The translations under genes were made by a program, and so were the position numbers. Positions 43,970 through 51,986 of a stretch of DNA of 64,000 nucleotides are shown here, piece by piece (within the stretch, counting starts at the first letter, position 1; every line of letters begins with the position of its first letter). The DNA comes from UBA1351 sp964627665 (GTDB taxonomy: Bacteria > Bacillota > Clostridia > Lachnospirales > Vallitaleaceae): positions 15,788 to 79,787 of the forward strand of contig CAZVKG010000007.1 in NCBI GenBank assembly GCA_964627665.1, written 5' to 3'. Below the pieces are notes generated by a model. The model worked only from the letters and a program-made list of their open reading frames with translations, was not told the DNA's origin and ran no database searches.

Positions 43970-45052
43970 TTATTTACCAAGTGCATCCGCTGCATAAATT
44001 GCTGCAAAAACATCATCCGATGTCACTTCAAATGGCATATTATGAATCGTTTCATTTGGAGCTGTTGCTAAGTCAGCTACTGCTCTAACTTTTTCATCCG
44101 TTACTTCTTCAACACCTAAGTCTTTTAAGCATGTTGGTAATCCCACCGCTTTACAATAGCTAATAACTTCTTCGATTTCTTCTGCCGGCGCATTTTCTAA
44201 TACTAAATGTACCAAAGTTCCAAAGGATACTTTTTCACCATGGAAGAAACCATGCGCTTCTTCAAGAGCAGTTAATCCGTTATGAATGGCATGCGCAGCC
44301 GCTAAACCTGAGGATTCAAAGCCCATACCGCTTAATAAGGTGTTGGCTTCAATAATATTTTCAAGCGCAGGTGTAACCACGTTATTTTCACATGCCGCAA
44401 TTGCTTTTATGGAATCTTCCATCAAGGTTTCATAACATAGCTTTGCTGCAGCTACAGCTAACTTAGTACTTTTTCCTCCCGGAATATTATCTGCAAATGA
44501 ACGTTCACAAGCTCTTGCTTCAAAATATGTTGATAAAGCATCGCCCATTCCTGCAACTAAGAATCGAACCGGTGCTTTCGCAATGATCGATGTATCTACT
44601 AAAACCAAGTCTGGATTACTTTTATAAAAACTATATTCTTGGAATTCCCCTTTTTCGTTATATACAACGGAAAGCGAGCTACATGGTGCATCTGTCGACG
44701 CAATTGTCGGCACCGACATAACCGGAATATCTAGCGCACTACTTACCGCTTTTGCAGTATCAATGGCCTTACCTCCGCCTAATCCGATAACAACATCACA
44801 TGCTTGTTCCGTACATAATGCGTTCAATCTTTCCACTTCATTTTTTGTACATTCTCCAGCAAATTTTCCTGGAATTAACTCAAAATCATTATTCTTAAGC
44901 GCTTCATCTAATTGTTCTTGGACACGTTCTTGATCGTCTGCATGCGCTACTAAAAGAGCTTTTTTACCAAAGGCTAAAACATATTCCCCAATATTTGACA
45001 GCGCTTGGTTATCTTGTACATACTTTGATGGTGATACCAATACTTTCTTCAT
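43970..45052 (-). CDS. gldA: Glycerol dehydrogenase
   Basis: A 360-residue iron/zinc-type NAD-dependent dehydrogenase that oxidises glycerol to dihydroxyacetone. Motifs are the NAD loop IGLGGGKAIDTAKAVS, the metal ligand Asp in AGMGDALSTYFEAR, and metal His residues in AAHAIHNGLTALEEAHGFFH and HGEKVSFGTL. TIASTDAPCSSLSV is a GldA signature. The ATG at 45052 has AGGAG 7 nt upstream; in-frame codons further up lie in an AT-rich leader without a ribosome site. First gene of the gldA-dhaK-dhaL unit; the PocR-AraC gene upstream is the likely activator. Confidence 0.95.
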   Translation of the reverse strand: MKKVLVSPSKYVQDNQALSNIGEYVLAFGKKALLVAHADDQERVQEQLDEALKNNDFELIPGKFAGECTKNEVERLNALCTEQACDVVIGLGGGKAIDTAKAVSSALDIPVMSVPTIASTDAPCSSLSVVYNEKGEFQEYSFYKSNPDLVLVDTSIIAKAPVRFLVAGMGDALSTYFEARACERSFADNIPGGKSTKLAVAAAKLCYETLMEDSIKAIAACENNVVTPALENIIEANTLLSGMGFESSGLAAAHAIHNGLTALEEAHGFFHGEKVSFGTLVHLVLENAPAEEIEEVISYCKAVGLPTCLKDLGVEEVTDEKVRAVADLATAPNETIHNMPFEVTSDDVFAAIYAADALGK

Positions 45053-45284
45053 TTTCATTCTCCTTTTTTTGAATTTCTTGCCGATTATCTTTACCCAAAG
45101 AACTGTTACACTGTTTCTATATATAGTGTAGCTCAACAAAATCATAAATACATCGGAGATATTAACACTTCCATATGTAAAAAGCACAATCAAATAGTAA
45201 TTTTTTGACATCACTTGTCAATTAAGTACATATTTTTCTTATCAAGACAAAAAGCCAAAGTAAACATTTCCTTGTAAAATGAAA
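45053..45284 (-). promoter_or_regulatory. gldA leader and promoter region
   Basis: A 230-bp AT-rich region. A TATATA -10 candidate with a poor -35 lies near 45118-45145 on the minus strand, consistent with activator dependence. An inverted repeat TTGACA-TCACT-TGTCAA (45205-45221) lies upstream, and a second TTGACA/TGTCAA pair with a 14-bp spacer precedes glpK (40660-40685). Regulator assignment is not proven. Confidence 0.4.
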
Positions 45285-45325
45285 AAATGAGATTAGCTTA
45301 TATAGCCAATCCCATTTCATCTTAT
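45285..45325 (-). terminator. Terminator of the PocR-AraC gene
   Basis: AAATGGGATTGGCT and AGCTAATCTCATTT form a 14-bp stem (45285-45317, two G-U pairs), with a 5-nt loop and a T-run on the minus strand, 20 nt after the stop. Confidence 0.8.
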
Positions 45326-45337
45326 ATTGTTTTTTTA

Positions 45338-46240
45338 TCATGTATTTTTTCTATAAGTTGCTGGTGTAACTCCATATTTTTTCTTAAAGAGTCGAATGAA
45401 GTAACTACAGTCTTCATAACCTAATTCAAGGGAAAGATTAATTATCGGTAGATCTTTGTTTTCTAAAAGCTTAATTGATTTATCTAGTTTAATCTCATTA
45501 ATGAAGGCATTAAAGCCTATTCCATTTTCCTTCTTGAATAATTTACTGAAATAACTCGGACTTATATTGCATAGATTGGCCATTTCTGTCAAACGAATCT
45601 TTTCTTTATAATGTTGGTCAATATAATCATATGCCGGTTGAAGTATTGTTTCATCATTTTTAAATTCTCGATTATAATACGACTGTACGTCTTGAACATC
45701 TTCATACAAGTCTTTCTTAATTAGTGCCTCATCTACAATATATCCTATACCCAACTCAATGAGGTGTGCAACGGCATTAAGTTTCTTATGATTGATTACA
45801 GGGATCTTAGCGTAAGATGACTTTAATTGGGGATACTCCTCTATATCTGTTTGTGAGCGTTTACTTACAATCCATTCGAGTTGAATCGATTCATCATCTT
45901 GAAGGTTTACTTGGCCTGCCATTAGTGCTCCCATATATTGGTCATTAATAATAATAGGAACTGAAAAGTCAACAAGTCCAAAATGGCATTTATAAACAAA
46001 TGCATTTCCACTCCGAACCGCTTCAAGACCACCTCTCGAATCACATTTTTCACACAACTGATTCAATGCTTCTATTTCTCTGACCTTTGCACAAAACAAG
46101 CTACAATTACTATGATTGGTGACAGGGTTTCCCCTATAATCAACCATAATAATTGCTAAATCTGTTGCTATTGCCAATTCATCTTGAATTTGTTGTATTT
46201 TTTGTGTATCAAATAAATTACTCATTTGGATAATATTCAT
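45338..46240 (-). CDS. PocR-type AraC-family regulator
   Basis: A 300-residue transcription factor. The N-terminal part (about 5-175) is a PocR sensory domain: TDLAIIMVDYRGNPVTNHSN, then LFCAKVREIEALNQLCEKCD with the Cys cluster, and DFSVPIIINDQYMGALMAGQ. The C-terminal AraC HTH (about 200-300) reads MANLCNISPSYFSKLFKKEN and LGYEDCSYFIRLFKKKYGVT. PocR proteins control propanediol and cobalamin genes in Salmonella, and the domain is predicted to bind small diols. Location upstream of gldA-dhaKL implies glycerol-responsive activation. The ATG at 46240 is used; its ribosome site (AGGTG) is rather distant. Confidence 0.9.
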   Translation of the reverse strand: MNIIQMSNLFDTQKIQQIQDELAIATDLAIIMVDYRGNPVTNHSNCSLFCAKVREIEALNQLCEKCDSRGGLEAVRSGNAFVYKCHFGLVDFSVPIIINDQYMGALMAGQVNLQDDESIQLEWIVSKRSQTDIEEYPQLKSSYAKIPVINHKKLNAVAHLIELGIGYIVDEALIKKDLYEDVQDVQSYYNREFKNDETILQPAYDYIDQHYKEKIRLTEMANLCNISPSYFSKLFKKENGIGFNAFINEIKLDKSIKLLENKDLPIINLSLELGYEDCSYFIRLFKKKYGVTPATYRKNT

Positions 46241-46263
46241 TGCAGGTTACTTCACCTCATATT

Positions 46264-46764
46264 TTATGACAATATTTTTTCATAGACAAGGACATCCAAA
46301 ATACGCTGAAATTTCTCTCCGACTTCTTTAAAATGTGCACACTTAAAAAATCCATTTTTCTCAAATAAGTGTATGCTTTCTGTGTTTTCATGACAAATAA
46401 CAGCTAACAAGGCATGAAAATCAAATTCCATTGCTTGCTTAAGGATATGATCCAATGCCTTTTGTCCATAACCGTTTCCCACATGTTCAGGTGCAATATA
46501 TATAGTTACTTCCGCCGTTTTGTCATAAGCTTCTCTTGGTTTATAACGGTTTAACAAACTATAGCCAACGACGCTTCCATCGACTGTTAACACATAGGAC
46601 GGAAAGCGTTTCAACCCTGAAAAGGCTAAGTTCTTCATTTCTTCATTTGTAATAGGTTCAATGCTAAATGTTGCTGTCGAATTTTTTATATAATAATTAT
46701 AGATTTGTAGAGCCGCATGAATGTTTTCTTCTCTAAATGGTTTAATCGTTAATGTTGACAACAA
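46264..46764 (-). CDS. GNAT-family N-acetyltransferase, Pat-like
   Basis: A 166-residue acetyltransferase. The sequence has the phosphinothricin/Pat-type layout: IKPFREENIHAALQIYNYYI, NSTATFSIEPIT, YSLLNRYKPREAYDKTAEVT, the acetyl-CoA pocket HVGNGYGQKALDHILKQA, and FEKNGFFKCAHFKEVGEKFQ. The start is TTG at 46764, with AAGGAG 6 nt upstream, overlapping the end region of the previous gene; a non-AUG start is the best fit. It should acetylate an amine such as an antibiotic or amino acid, but the substrate is unknown. It follows a GT-B-type protein gene 1 bp apart. Confidence 0.88.
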   Translation of the reverse strand: MLSTLTIKPFREENIHAALQIYNYYIKNSTATFSIEPITNEEMKNLAFSGLKRFPSYVLTVDGSVVGYSLLNRYKPREAYDKTAEVTIYIAPEHVGNGYGQKALDHILKQAMEFDFHALLAVICHENTESIHLFEKNGFFKCAHFKEVGEKFQRILDVLVYEKILS

Positions 46765-46765
46765 T

Positions 46766-47818
46766 TCAAGCTCCTTGTTCTATTATTTTCAATGCGATAT
46801 TTTTGGCGTCGTTTGGAACCGGGTCATGAACCAATGAGCGCATTCGAATATTTAATTCTTTTATGTCTAGATTTGCTAATTCACTTGGATCTAGTTTAAA
46901 ACAACGTCCTTCTTGAACTAATTTTTCAGTAATCTCTCCATCTTCAATATGATTCGCATCAACAACAGCAAAGGGGACGCCTGCTGTTAGACATTCCGCT
47001 ACCGCTGACCAGCCTGGCTTAATTAGTGCCAAGGAACTTGCTGCAACATAATCTTGACTATGAGCAATACGTCTTGGCAACTTAACCACATGAGAATTGC
47101 CGTCAATCTCAACATTCCCGGTTGCATAGACATGACCCGCTTGGAACTCAATAATTATCCGACTTAGGTTTGCTATTTGACCAATTGACAGAAAACAACT
47201 TGGCCAAAACTTGGTCTTAAAGTCATTACTTGACCCTTGGTTAACTCGGCGTACCGCTAATCCTACTTGTTCTTTCGGACAGGTTACATCAGACATATCA
47301 TCTGCATATGCCAGCTCATAAAAAATATCAAGCTGATTGTAAGCATCAATAAAGGGTTGTATGAGTTCTGAGTCAAGTCCCATTTTTTTATATCGATGAT
47401 AAAAAGTATAATTTGAAATTCCAATCGCTTTTACACCTAATTTTTTTGCAACATGAATTCCAACAATACTAATATCTGTAATCACCTGAACCACGTTCAT
47501 TGACTGTAAACGTTCCACTTCTTTATTCACCGTTTGCTGAAATGTTTTCATAAAATCATCAATAGCTAACATCGTTTTCCCTTTATCAAATTCAAAGGTA
47601 TATGGCTTGATTTCTGTTCCGACCTCTGTCGTAACAACTTGATACGTTACTCGTCCTAAGTAGTTTGATAAAAATACTTTTGAATATTCAATCTGATCTT
47701 CACCGCATGCAAGATAAATCGAGTAATCAGATTCTGCCAAAATATGTTCAATGATAGCCAATGATCTTGTAAGATGGCCAAATCCCATATTAGATACGTA
47801 ATATGCTAAAGTCTTCAT
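46766..47818 (-). CDS. GT-B (GT28/MurG-like) glycosyltransferase-type protein
   Basis: A 350-residue protein with a two-Rossmann GT-B layout. The N-terminus AYYVSNMGFGHLTRSLAIIE has the GFGH loop of MurG-type enzymes. The C-terminal nucleotide-binding half includes SSLALIKPGWSAVAECLTAG VPF and a final helix pair. The Asp-Ala-Asn-His-Ile-Glu-Asp-Gly segment near 290 resembles the donor-binding loop. It resembles the N-terminal half of L-arabinokinases and other predicted UDP-sugar transferases rather than true MurG. The acceptor is unknown. GGAGGAAGAG precedes the ATG. It is co-transcribed with the GNAT gene. Confidence 0.75.
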   Translation of the reverse strand: MKTLAYYVSNMGFGHLTRSLAIIEHILAESDYSIYLACGEDQIEYSKVFLSNYLGRVTYQVVTTEVGTEIKPYTFEFDKGKTMLAIDDFMKTFQQTVNKEVERLQSMNVVQVITDISIVGIHVAKKLGVKAIGISNYTFYHRYKKMGLDSELIQPFIDAYNQLDIFYELAYADDMSDVTCPKEQVGLAVRRVNQGSSNDFKTKFWPSCFLSIGQIANLSRIIIEFQAGHVYATGNVEIDGNSHVVKLPRRIAHSQDYVAASSLALIKPGWSAVAECLTAGVPFAVVDANHIEDGEITEKLVQEGRCFKLDPSELANLDIKELNIRMRSLVHDPVPNDAKNIALKIIEQGA

Positions 47819-47898
47819 TCTCTTCCTCCTTGAAATAGTCTTTAATTAGTCTTTACTTCCTACAATTATATCATACCCCTAGTCAGTCTTCTAGTACA

Positions 47899-47947
47899 AA
47901 AAAGAGCATTGCCCTAGCTGTATTTTTTGCTAGGACAATGCTCTTTT
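47899..47947 (-). terminator. Terminator of trxA
   Basis: AAAAGAGCATTGTCCTAGC pairs with GCTAGGGCAATGCTCTTTT (one mismatch) around TATTTTTT, with T residues at both ends, so it can act on either strand. It lies 20 nt after the trxA stop. Confidence 0.9.
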
Positions 47948-47965
47948 ACATCGCCTTCATTATTC

Positions 47966-48283
47966 TTATAAATGGGCGTTTAATTTTGCTTCTAATGTTG
48001 CTTTTGGTACTGCTCCGACAATGGTCTCAACCACTTCGCCGTTTTTGAATATTAATAATGTCGGAATACTCATAACACGATACTTTTGTGCCGTTTCTCC
48101 ATTCGCATCAACGTCTAACTTACCGACTTTAGCTTTTCCTTCAAATTCTGTAGACATTTGCTCAACGGAAGGAGCAATCATTTTACAAGGTCCGCACCAG
48201 TCTGCATAAAAATCTACCAATACCGGAACGTCTGATTTTAATACTTCATTTTCAAATATTGCATCTGTTAATTGTAATGCCAT
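47966..48283 (-). CDS. trxA: Thioredoxin
   Basis: A 105-residue classical thioredoxin with the active site FYADWCGPCKMIAPS (Cys 31, Cys 34), the cis-Pro loop VMSIPTLLIFKNG and a C-terminal amphipathic helix. It reduces protein disulphides in the cytosol using NADPH through thioredoxin reductase, which is not in the window. It is a single gene with its own promoter and terminator. Confidence 0.97.
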   Translation of the reverse strand: MALQLTDAIFENEVLKSDVPVLVDFYADWCGPCKMIAPSVEQMSTEFEGKAKVGKLDVDANGETAQKYRVMSIPTLLIFKNGEVVETIVGAVPKATLEAKLNAHL

Positions 48284-48341
48284 TATAAATTTCCTCCTTA
48301 AAAATCACGATTCATGATTTACTATTTTCTCATTTGATATT

Positions 48342-48370
48342 ATTATATTACGTTTTTACAATATAGTCAA
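48342..48370 (-). promoter_or_regulatory. trxA promoter
   Basis: Minus-strand -35 TTGACT (48365-48370), 17-bp spacer and -10 TATAAT (48342-48347). The leader contains an imperfect palindrome AAATCATGAATCGTGATTT (48302-48320) just before the AAGGAGG site, possibly regulating translation. Confidence 0.75.
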
Positions 48371-48384
48371 CCCCTTTTTAATGA

Positions 48385-48413
48385 TTGCTTTCACTTTTTA
48401 CTTCTGATAGAAT
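48385..48413 (+). promoter_or_regulatory. Promoter of the CPBP protease gene
   Basis: -35 TTGCTT (48385-48390), 17-bp spacer and -10 TAGAAT (48408-48413), about 30 bp before the ATG with its GGAGG site. Divergent to trxA, 15 bp between the two -35 boxes. Confidence 0.6.
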
Positions 48414-48443
48414 AGAATAAAAAATGGATGATGGAGGTTCATT

Positions 48444-49421
48444 ATGTATTCAACATTTCGAGGAAATCGTTTTTCCCTTTTCTTTCTTATATTTTATTTA
48501 ACCGGAAGCTTTGTCGTTATGGGATTATTGGCCATTGCTTATCCCCCGATTCAGGACAATATATTATTGAGCATCGCTGCGAGTCAACTTATCCTTGTCT
48601 TTCTGCCAACAATGCTTTATTTACTTTTTGTCAAATTACCGATTACCAAAACATTACGTTTATATCCAACAAAACCAATCAATCTTTTGTATTCCTTCTT
48701 AATTGGTCTATTAAGCATTCCCTTGGTTATGTTGATTAATCTACTCAGTCAATTTATCGTAAGCCCGGTCATCAATGAAACTCTTGAAGCTTTACCTTCG
48801 GAACCTTTTGGATATTCACTTCTCGTTATTGCAGTCTTTCCTTCATTATTTGAAGAAATGGCAACGCGTGGTATTTTTCTTAGTCATTATCGACATATGC
48901 GTGTACTCACCGCCTCTTTAATGAGCGGCTTATTTTTCGGTATTATCCATATGAATCTCAATCAATTTTTATATGCTTTTTTCTTAGGCACACTTTTTTC
49001 AATTATACTTCACATCACCGGATCGATTATTTGTCCCATGATTATGCATTTTGTGGTTAACGGTGTCAACCTTAGTTTATCCTATCTCGCTGCACATCCT
49101 ATGATCAAAGAACTCTCTGACGCCAGCCAAGTCAACCTAGACACCATCGAGCTAAGTGAAGCGCTTCTCATGGCCCTTCCCGGTGTTATTGTCATGATTA
49201 TTGTCACCTTACCCTTACTTCTACTTGTTCTATATGCACTGATTCAAACCAATGACAAAATGGACCTCTTGAAAAATAATGTGATTTCATCTGATTTTTT
49301 CCCCCATGAAAAAATATTTCAGAACGTAGAAAAGCAGCCTATTTTTACGCTGCCTTTTGGGATTACATTATTTATCTTTTTAGGGTTTTCCATTTATCTC
49401 GAAGTTTCTCGTTACCTATAA
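48444..49421 (+). CDS. CPBP/CAAX-type intramembrane metalloprotease
   Basis: A 325-residue integral membrane protein of the CPBP (Abi/RCE1) family, with about eight helices. Motif 1 is FPSLFEEMATRGIFLSHYR with the Glu-Glu and Arg residues. Motif 2 is FFGIIHMNLNQF, with the conserved His and Asn. Motif 3 is IMHFVVNGVNL with His and Asn. All catalytic positions are present, so it should cleave a membrane protein or peptide. Family members in Firmicutes often confer bacteriocin self-immunity or process pheromones; no such gene is adjacent. The end overlaps the convergent trmB stop by 10 bp. Confidence 0.9.
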   Translation: MYSTFRGNRFSLFFLIFYLTGSFVVMGLLAIAYPPIQDNILLSIAASQLILVFLPTMLYLLFVKLPITKTLRLYPTKPINLLYSFLIGLLSIPLVMLINLLSQFIVSPVINETLEALPSEPFGYSLLVIAVFPSLFEEMATRGIFLSHYRHMRVLTASLMSGLFFGIIHMNLNQFLYAFFLGTLFSIILHITGSIICPMIMHFVVNGVNLSLSYLAAHPMIKELSDASQVNLDTIELSEALLMALPGVIVMIIVTLPLLLLVLYALIQTNDKMDLLKNNVISSDFFPHEKIFQNVEKQPIFTLPFGITLFIFLGFSIYLEVSRYL

Positions 49422-50053
49422 ATCAATTTAAGATAATTGATTTTCTTGTTTTGTTTTAGAAATCGCGTTTCGTATTCTGTCATGATATTATCCGGCTTGT
49501 AGTCTGACCGATGTAAGTCTCTCGTCATTTCTTCAAGGCGGAACTTAGATTGTTCAATCTCTTCTAAGGAAAACTCAAATAAGGGATTATTATCTGTCTT
49601 AAATTCTATACACCCACTTTTATGTAAAAACTGAGCATATTTTTCTAAATATTTGTGAAAGGTCAGTCTTCTTTTAGCCCAACGGTCTTTTGGCCATGGA
49701 TCCGAAAAGTTCAAATAGATTTTTTGCACTTCGTCTTTTGCAAACACTTCATGAATATCAATCGCATCAAATCGTAGAAAAATCAAATTTGGAAACATCT
49801 CCATTGCATCAATCTTTTCTGTTGCCCGAAAAAGTACCGCTGAAAATTTTTCAATACCGATAAAATTTTTATTGGGGTATTTACGCGCATTTTCAATAAT
49901 AAAATCACCTTTGCCCATGCCGATTTCAATTTCTATCGGATGTGCATTACCAAAAAAATCATGCCACTTTCCTTTATATTCTTTAGGTTCACTAATGACA
50001 CGCTCATGTTCTTCCACTGCTTGAATAGATCCTTCAACATTTCTTAATCGCAT
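49412..50053 (-). CDS. trmB: tRNA (guanine-N7-)-methyltransferase
   Basis: A 213-residue SAM-dependent enzyme that makes m7G46 in tRNA. Motifs are the SAM loop IEIGMGKGDFIIENARK, the acidic NFIGIEKFSAVLFRA, and the TrmB hallmark LNFSDPWPKDRWAKRRLTF, then FKTDNNPLFEFSLEE. AAGGAG precedes the ATG. It is last in the cobalamin-salvage operon, 4 nt after the kinase gene, a linkage without evident functional link. The 3' end overlaps the convergent CPBP gene. Confidence 0.97.
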   Translation of the reverse strand: MRLRNVEGSIQAVEEHERVISEPKEYKGKWHDFFGNAHPIEIEIGMGKGDFIIENARKYPNKNFIGIEKFSAVLFRATEKIDAMEMFPNLIFLRFDAIDIHEVFAKDEVQKIYLNFSDPWPKDRWAKRRLTFHKYLEKYAQFLHKSGCIEFKTDNNPLFEFSLEEIEQSKFRLEEMTRDLHRSDYKPDNIMTEYETRFLKQNKKINYLKLIYR

Positions 50054-50057
50054 TGCT

Positions 50058-50813
50058 TTACTCCTTAAATCGGCCGATGTATGTCACCGGTATTTTTTCT
50101 TCTAACTGCTTTATTTTTTCAATGTCTTTTTGAGCAACAGTTATCAACAAACATGTTGCAGGTCCGGCCGACTTATGCACATCAATATCTTGATTTTCCA
50201 CAATAATATTGCAATCATATCGCTCTTGCAAGACCTTTATTTCATGAGCAATTCCTTTTGAACCCACTGGCAACATTTGTTCCACCCATGACTTTTTGAC
50301 TAAATCCCCCATAATCCTCAAGGTCAAAACCTCGCCCTTTTGATTTATAATCTCATCCTCTAAAAATTCTTGACCTACTTTCGGTTTTCCGACAAGAAAG
50401 ACGTGTTTTTGAGCACTCGAATGATTGTCAATAATTAATGACTGTCCCACTTTGCCAATAACCGTAATACCAATTCCGGTCATGGATGTCTTCATATTAT
50501 CTTCTGTCGATCCTGTAATTTGCTGAATTACACCTCCGGATTCAATGATTGCCTGTTGAATCCCTTCAATGATTTGCTTTCCTGTTGGATCCATTTCAAC
50601 GGACAGGGTATCCACCACGCTTATAATCTCTCCTCGAACAGCCATACACTCAACAATAGGAACAAAGGCCGCATAGTATCCAGCAATATTCGGAGCTAAT
50701 TTAATCTGATCGTGTTCTTTATTTCCGATACTTCCTGAACTATCACATGCAATCACTAAATAATCATGACCGAGCGGGATTAATTGAAGGTCACCATAAC
50801 GTTTAACCTCCAT
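50058..50813 (-). CDS. cblS: Alpha-ribazole kinase (CblS-like)
   Basis: A 251-residue ATP-dependent small-molecule kinase of the AIR-synthase/ThiL-like superfamily. The N-terminal metal region is VIACDSSGSIGNKEHDQI, followed by PTGKQIIEGIQQAIIESGGV, ITGSTEDNMKTSMTGIGITV and VFLVGKPKVGQEFLEDEI. In Listeria and Geobacillus, CblS phosphorylates alpha-ribazole, letting cells salvage the cobalamin lower ligand without CobT. The neighbours cblT, cobC and cobS make this assignment strong. The ATG at 50813 overlaps the cblT stop by one base (TAATG), with GGGAGAG upstream. Confidence 0.85.
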   Translation of the reverse strand: MEVKRYGDLQLIPLGHDYLVIACDSSGSIGNKEHDQIKLAPNIAGYYAAFVPIVECMAVRGEIISVVDTLSVEMDPTGKQIIEGIQQAIIESGGVIQQITGSTEDNMKTSMTGIGITVIGKVGQSLIIDNHSSAQKHVFLVGKPKVGQEFLEDEIINQKGEVLTLRIMGDLVKKSWVEQMLPVGSKGIAHEIKVLQERYDCNIIVENQDIDVHKSAGPATCLLITVAQKDIEKIKQLEEKIPVTYIGRFKE

Positions 50814-51343
50814 TATTTTCTCTCCCATACCTTTGTTTTTTCGAGTACTTTATATAGGACTATTGCCAAAACAACATTTATAAGGGCTGCTATGGTCAAG
50901 GGAATAAACATTGGTACAAATACACCTAAAAAAGGAATACCCGCAAATACTTGCATGTAAAGCGCCGCAAGAGCCAATGAAATGGGTCCATTTAACAGGA
51001 CGGCTACAATCACCGCAAGTAGGCTATTAAGGTGAAAGTTAAAGTGATTGGCTAACTTAGTGTAGGTCTGGCCAAATGCCCAGCAACTAACAAACATCAT
51101 CATTGCAACCAGTATATGGACAGGAAGGGTAAGTACAAACCCACTTAAATATGCCGATAGCAAGTGACCAATAAATCCGATAATCCCTCCATAAACCGGT
51201 CCTAAAACAAGCGCACCTAAAAATGCTGCTAAAGAATCAAATGCAATAGAACCTTGAATTTTTATCATGGCTCCAATAGCTGATAATGCAATGAGCATCC
51301 CCATCATAACAATCTTTTGAATCTGTACGTTTTCCTTTTTCAT
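50813..51343 (-). CDS. cblT: Alpha-ribazole transporter (CblT-like, ECF S-component type)
   Basis: A 176-residue membrane protein with about six hydrophobic helices. It has the ECF S-component pattern: IVMMGMLIALSAIGAMIKIQ, then AFLGALVLGPVYGGIIGFIG near residues 45-65, and a histidine-rich loop before LSAYLSGFVL. CblT of Listeria imports alpha-ribazole for CblS. No ATPase or T-component genes are adjacent, so it should use shared ECF modules elsewhere. The ATG at 51343 is taken because GAGG lies 8 nt upstream. It is between cobC and cblS. Confidence 0.85.
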   Translation of the reverse strand: MKKENVQIQKIVMMGMLIALSAIGAMIKIQGSIAFDSLAAFLGALVLGPVYGGIIGFIGHLLSAYLSGFVLTLPVHILVAMMMFVSCWAFGQTYTKLANHFNFHLNSLLAVIVAVLLNGPISLALAALYMQVFAGIPFLGVFVPMFIPLTIAALINVVLAIVLYKVLEKTKVWERK

Positions 51344-51383
51344 TTGATTTTCCTCACATTTCATGAATTATATTTGTATTTTT

Positions 51384-51986
51384 TTACTTTTCCTTATTGG
51401 GTTGAATGATTTGTTTAACAACGAAGCCTAACGTCTTTTTTTCTAACTCGACTATTGTACCATTATTTATAGAAAACTTCCATGAATCGCCGGCCTTTAA
51501 TCCTAATATTTGTTCCAACATCTCGCGTATCACCGCACCATGGGTAACAAGAATCCACTCATCCTTTTCCGGCATAGTCACGATGAACCTCTTTATACGT
51601 TCTTGAAAGGCTATATAAGACTCGCCTTCCGGTATAGATGACGTTTCAAAACGATGAACAAAATCGTCGTAGGCTAGCGGATGTTTTTCTTTGGCTTCTC
51701 CTAAGGTGAGACCTTCAAAGATCCCAAAATTCATTTCTCCCAAGCGCTCATCCATACTTGGCACTTCTTTAAAAAGTTTTCCGATTTGATTGGCCAAGTT
51801 AACCGCTCTAATCGCCGGACTTGTTATAATCTTTATTCTATCCGACCTTACTTGCATTGAAAAAAAATCCAAGATACTTTTTACTTGTTTCTCTCCTGCT
51901 TGTGTATAGGGATAATCTGTTTTTCCATAAATGATTTTTTGTTGGTTGGCTGTTGTTTGGGGATGTCGCACCAAAAATATTTTCAT
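51384..51986 (-). CDS. cobC: Histidine phosphatase, probable alpha-ribazole phosphatase (CobC-like)
   Basis: A 200-residue phosphoglycerate-mutase-fold phosphatase. The catalytic His is in KIFLVRHPQTTANQQKIIYG (His 8), a Glu follows in LGEMNFGIFEGLTLGEA, and the second His is in LVTHGAVIREMLEQILG. The RHPQ variant replaces the usual RHGQ/RHGE. In the cobalamin pathway this enzyme removes phosphate from alpha-ribazole-5'-phosphate or adenosylcobalamin phosphate. It overlaps cobS by 4 nt, so the pathway role is supported by context; general phosphatase activity is possible. Confidence 0.88.
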   Translation of the reverse strand: MKIFLVRHPQTTANQQKIIYGKTDYPYTQAGEKQVKSILDFFSMQVRSDRIKIITSPAIRAVNLANQIGKLFKEVPSMDERLGEMNFGIFEGLTLGEAKEKHPLAYDDFVHRFETSSIPEGESYIAFQERIKRFIVTMPEKDEWILVTHGAVIREMLEQILGLKAGDSWKFSINNGTIVELEKKTLGFVVKQIIQPNKEK

